Positions 12,183 through 12,326 of a DNA stretch of 12,326 bases are shown piece after piece. Numbering within the stretch: position 1 is the first letter of the stretch; every line of letters starts with the position of its first letter. The notes beneath the pieces were generated by a model. That model saw only the letters and a program-made list of their open reading frames with translations, had not been told where the DNA came from and did not search any database. The DNA is from JBOGZD01 sp050697155 (GTDB lineage Bacteria > Actinomycetota > Thermoleophilia > Solirubrobacterales > 70-9), in the NCBI GenBank assembly GCA_050697155.1, contig JBOGZD010000086.1:1-12326 (forward strand), written 5' to 3'. Both the position numbers and the translations under genes were made by a program.

Positions 12183-12326
12183 GGGTGACCGTCAACACCA
12201 CACGCGCCCTCGGCGCCGGCGCGCGGGTGAGGTTGTCGGCCTCGTGAGTATCCGGTTACGTCAGGTCCTCGCACGAGCGCGCCCGCGACGAGCTCGGGTG
12301 GCAAGCGCCGGCGGCCGAGATGGCTC

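Larger units (their letters stand above)
11953..12326. other. Region upstream of hemB without a supported gene
   Basis: This 374-bp stretch holds the candidate hemB -10 box, the 31-nt direct repeat, G-rich tracts and two hairpins. Minus-strand frames entering from the right edge reach stops at 12261-12263 (TGA), 12256-12258 (TAA) and 12182-12184 (TGA), so a gene ending here is possible, but none of the short tails is recognisable. On the plus strand a start-less frame from 12248 reads a peptide with SHERARDELGW. I would not annotate any of these as genes. Confidence 0.6.

Noticed and set aside
11953..12201. N-terminal extension of hemB to 12201
   Set aside because: The added residues are Pro/Arg/His-rich translation of the direct repeat and G-rich tracts, and HemB is already full length from 11952.

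Overview
The window is GC-rich bacterial DNA that looks chromosomal and most resembles an early-branching actinomycete, probably class Thermoleophilia (Solirubrobacterales-like). This placement is inferred from the strong G/C bias at third codon positions, TTG and GTG starts, several apparent leaderless starts behind a TANNNT -10 box, menaquinone-linked respiration, and a cytochrome b split as in Firmicutes but encoded in high-GC DNA. No phage, insertion sequence, CRISPR array or toxin-antitoxin pair is visible.

Layout from left to right. (1) Bases 1-93 hold nothing recognisable. A tRNA-Lys(CTT) lies at 94-166 on the minus strand, with a -10 box and a pair of mutually exclusive hairpins upstream. 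(2) A minus-strand group runs tatA, tatC and a membrane-anchored helical-repeat protein (2131 down to 282). (3) A divergent plus-strand pair encodes a two-domain dCTP-deaminase-family protein and a small zinc-ribbon protein (2284-3931). It ends at a 20-bp near-palindrome shared with the convergent minus-strand operon. (4) A compact minus-strand operon of nine genes runs from 11952 down to 3944: hemB, a fused AhbA-AhbB-type siroheme decarboxylase, hemL, a gene of unrecognised family that resembles a degenerate prenyl synthase, qcrA (Rieske), qcrB (b6-type cytochrome b), qcrC (subunit IV fused to cytochrome c), menG and a polyprenyl diphosphate synthase. (5) Bases 11953-12326 carry a -10 box, a 31-nt direct repeat with a 53-bp period, G-rich tracts and two strong hairpins, but no gene I can defend.

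The large operon reads as a respiratory supply module. HemB and HemL make tetrapyrrole precursors. The polyprenyl synthase makes the menaquinone tail, and MenG carries out the final ring methylation. QcrABC oxidises menaquinol and needs heme b, heme c and a Rieske cluster. The adjacent TatA/TatC translocon is the usual route for exporting folded Rieske proteins, and this Rieske protein has a twin-arginine motif before its anchor.

The points most worth a second look are: the AhbAB fusion between hemB and hemL; the prenyl-synthase-like protein without catalytic aspartates between hemL and qcrA; a likely CTG start for hemL, supported by a Shine-Dalgarno spacing shared by three other genes in the operon; a heptamer tandem repeat just inside that start; and the contrast between leaderless transcription-unit heads and Shine-Dalgarno-led internal genes.
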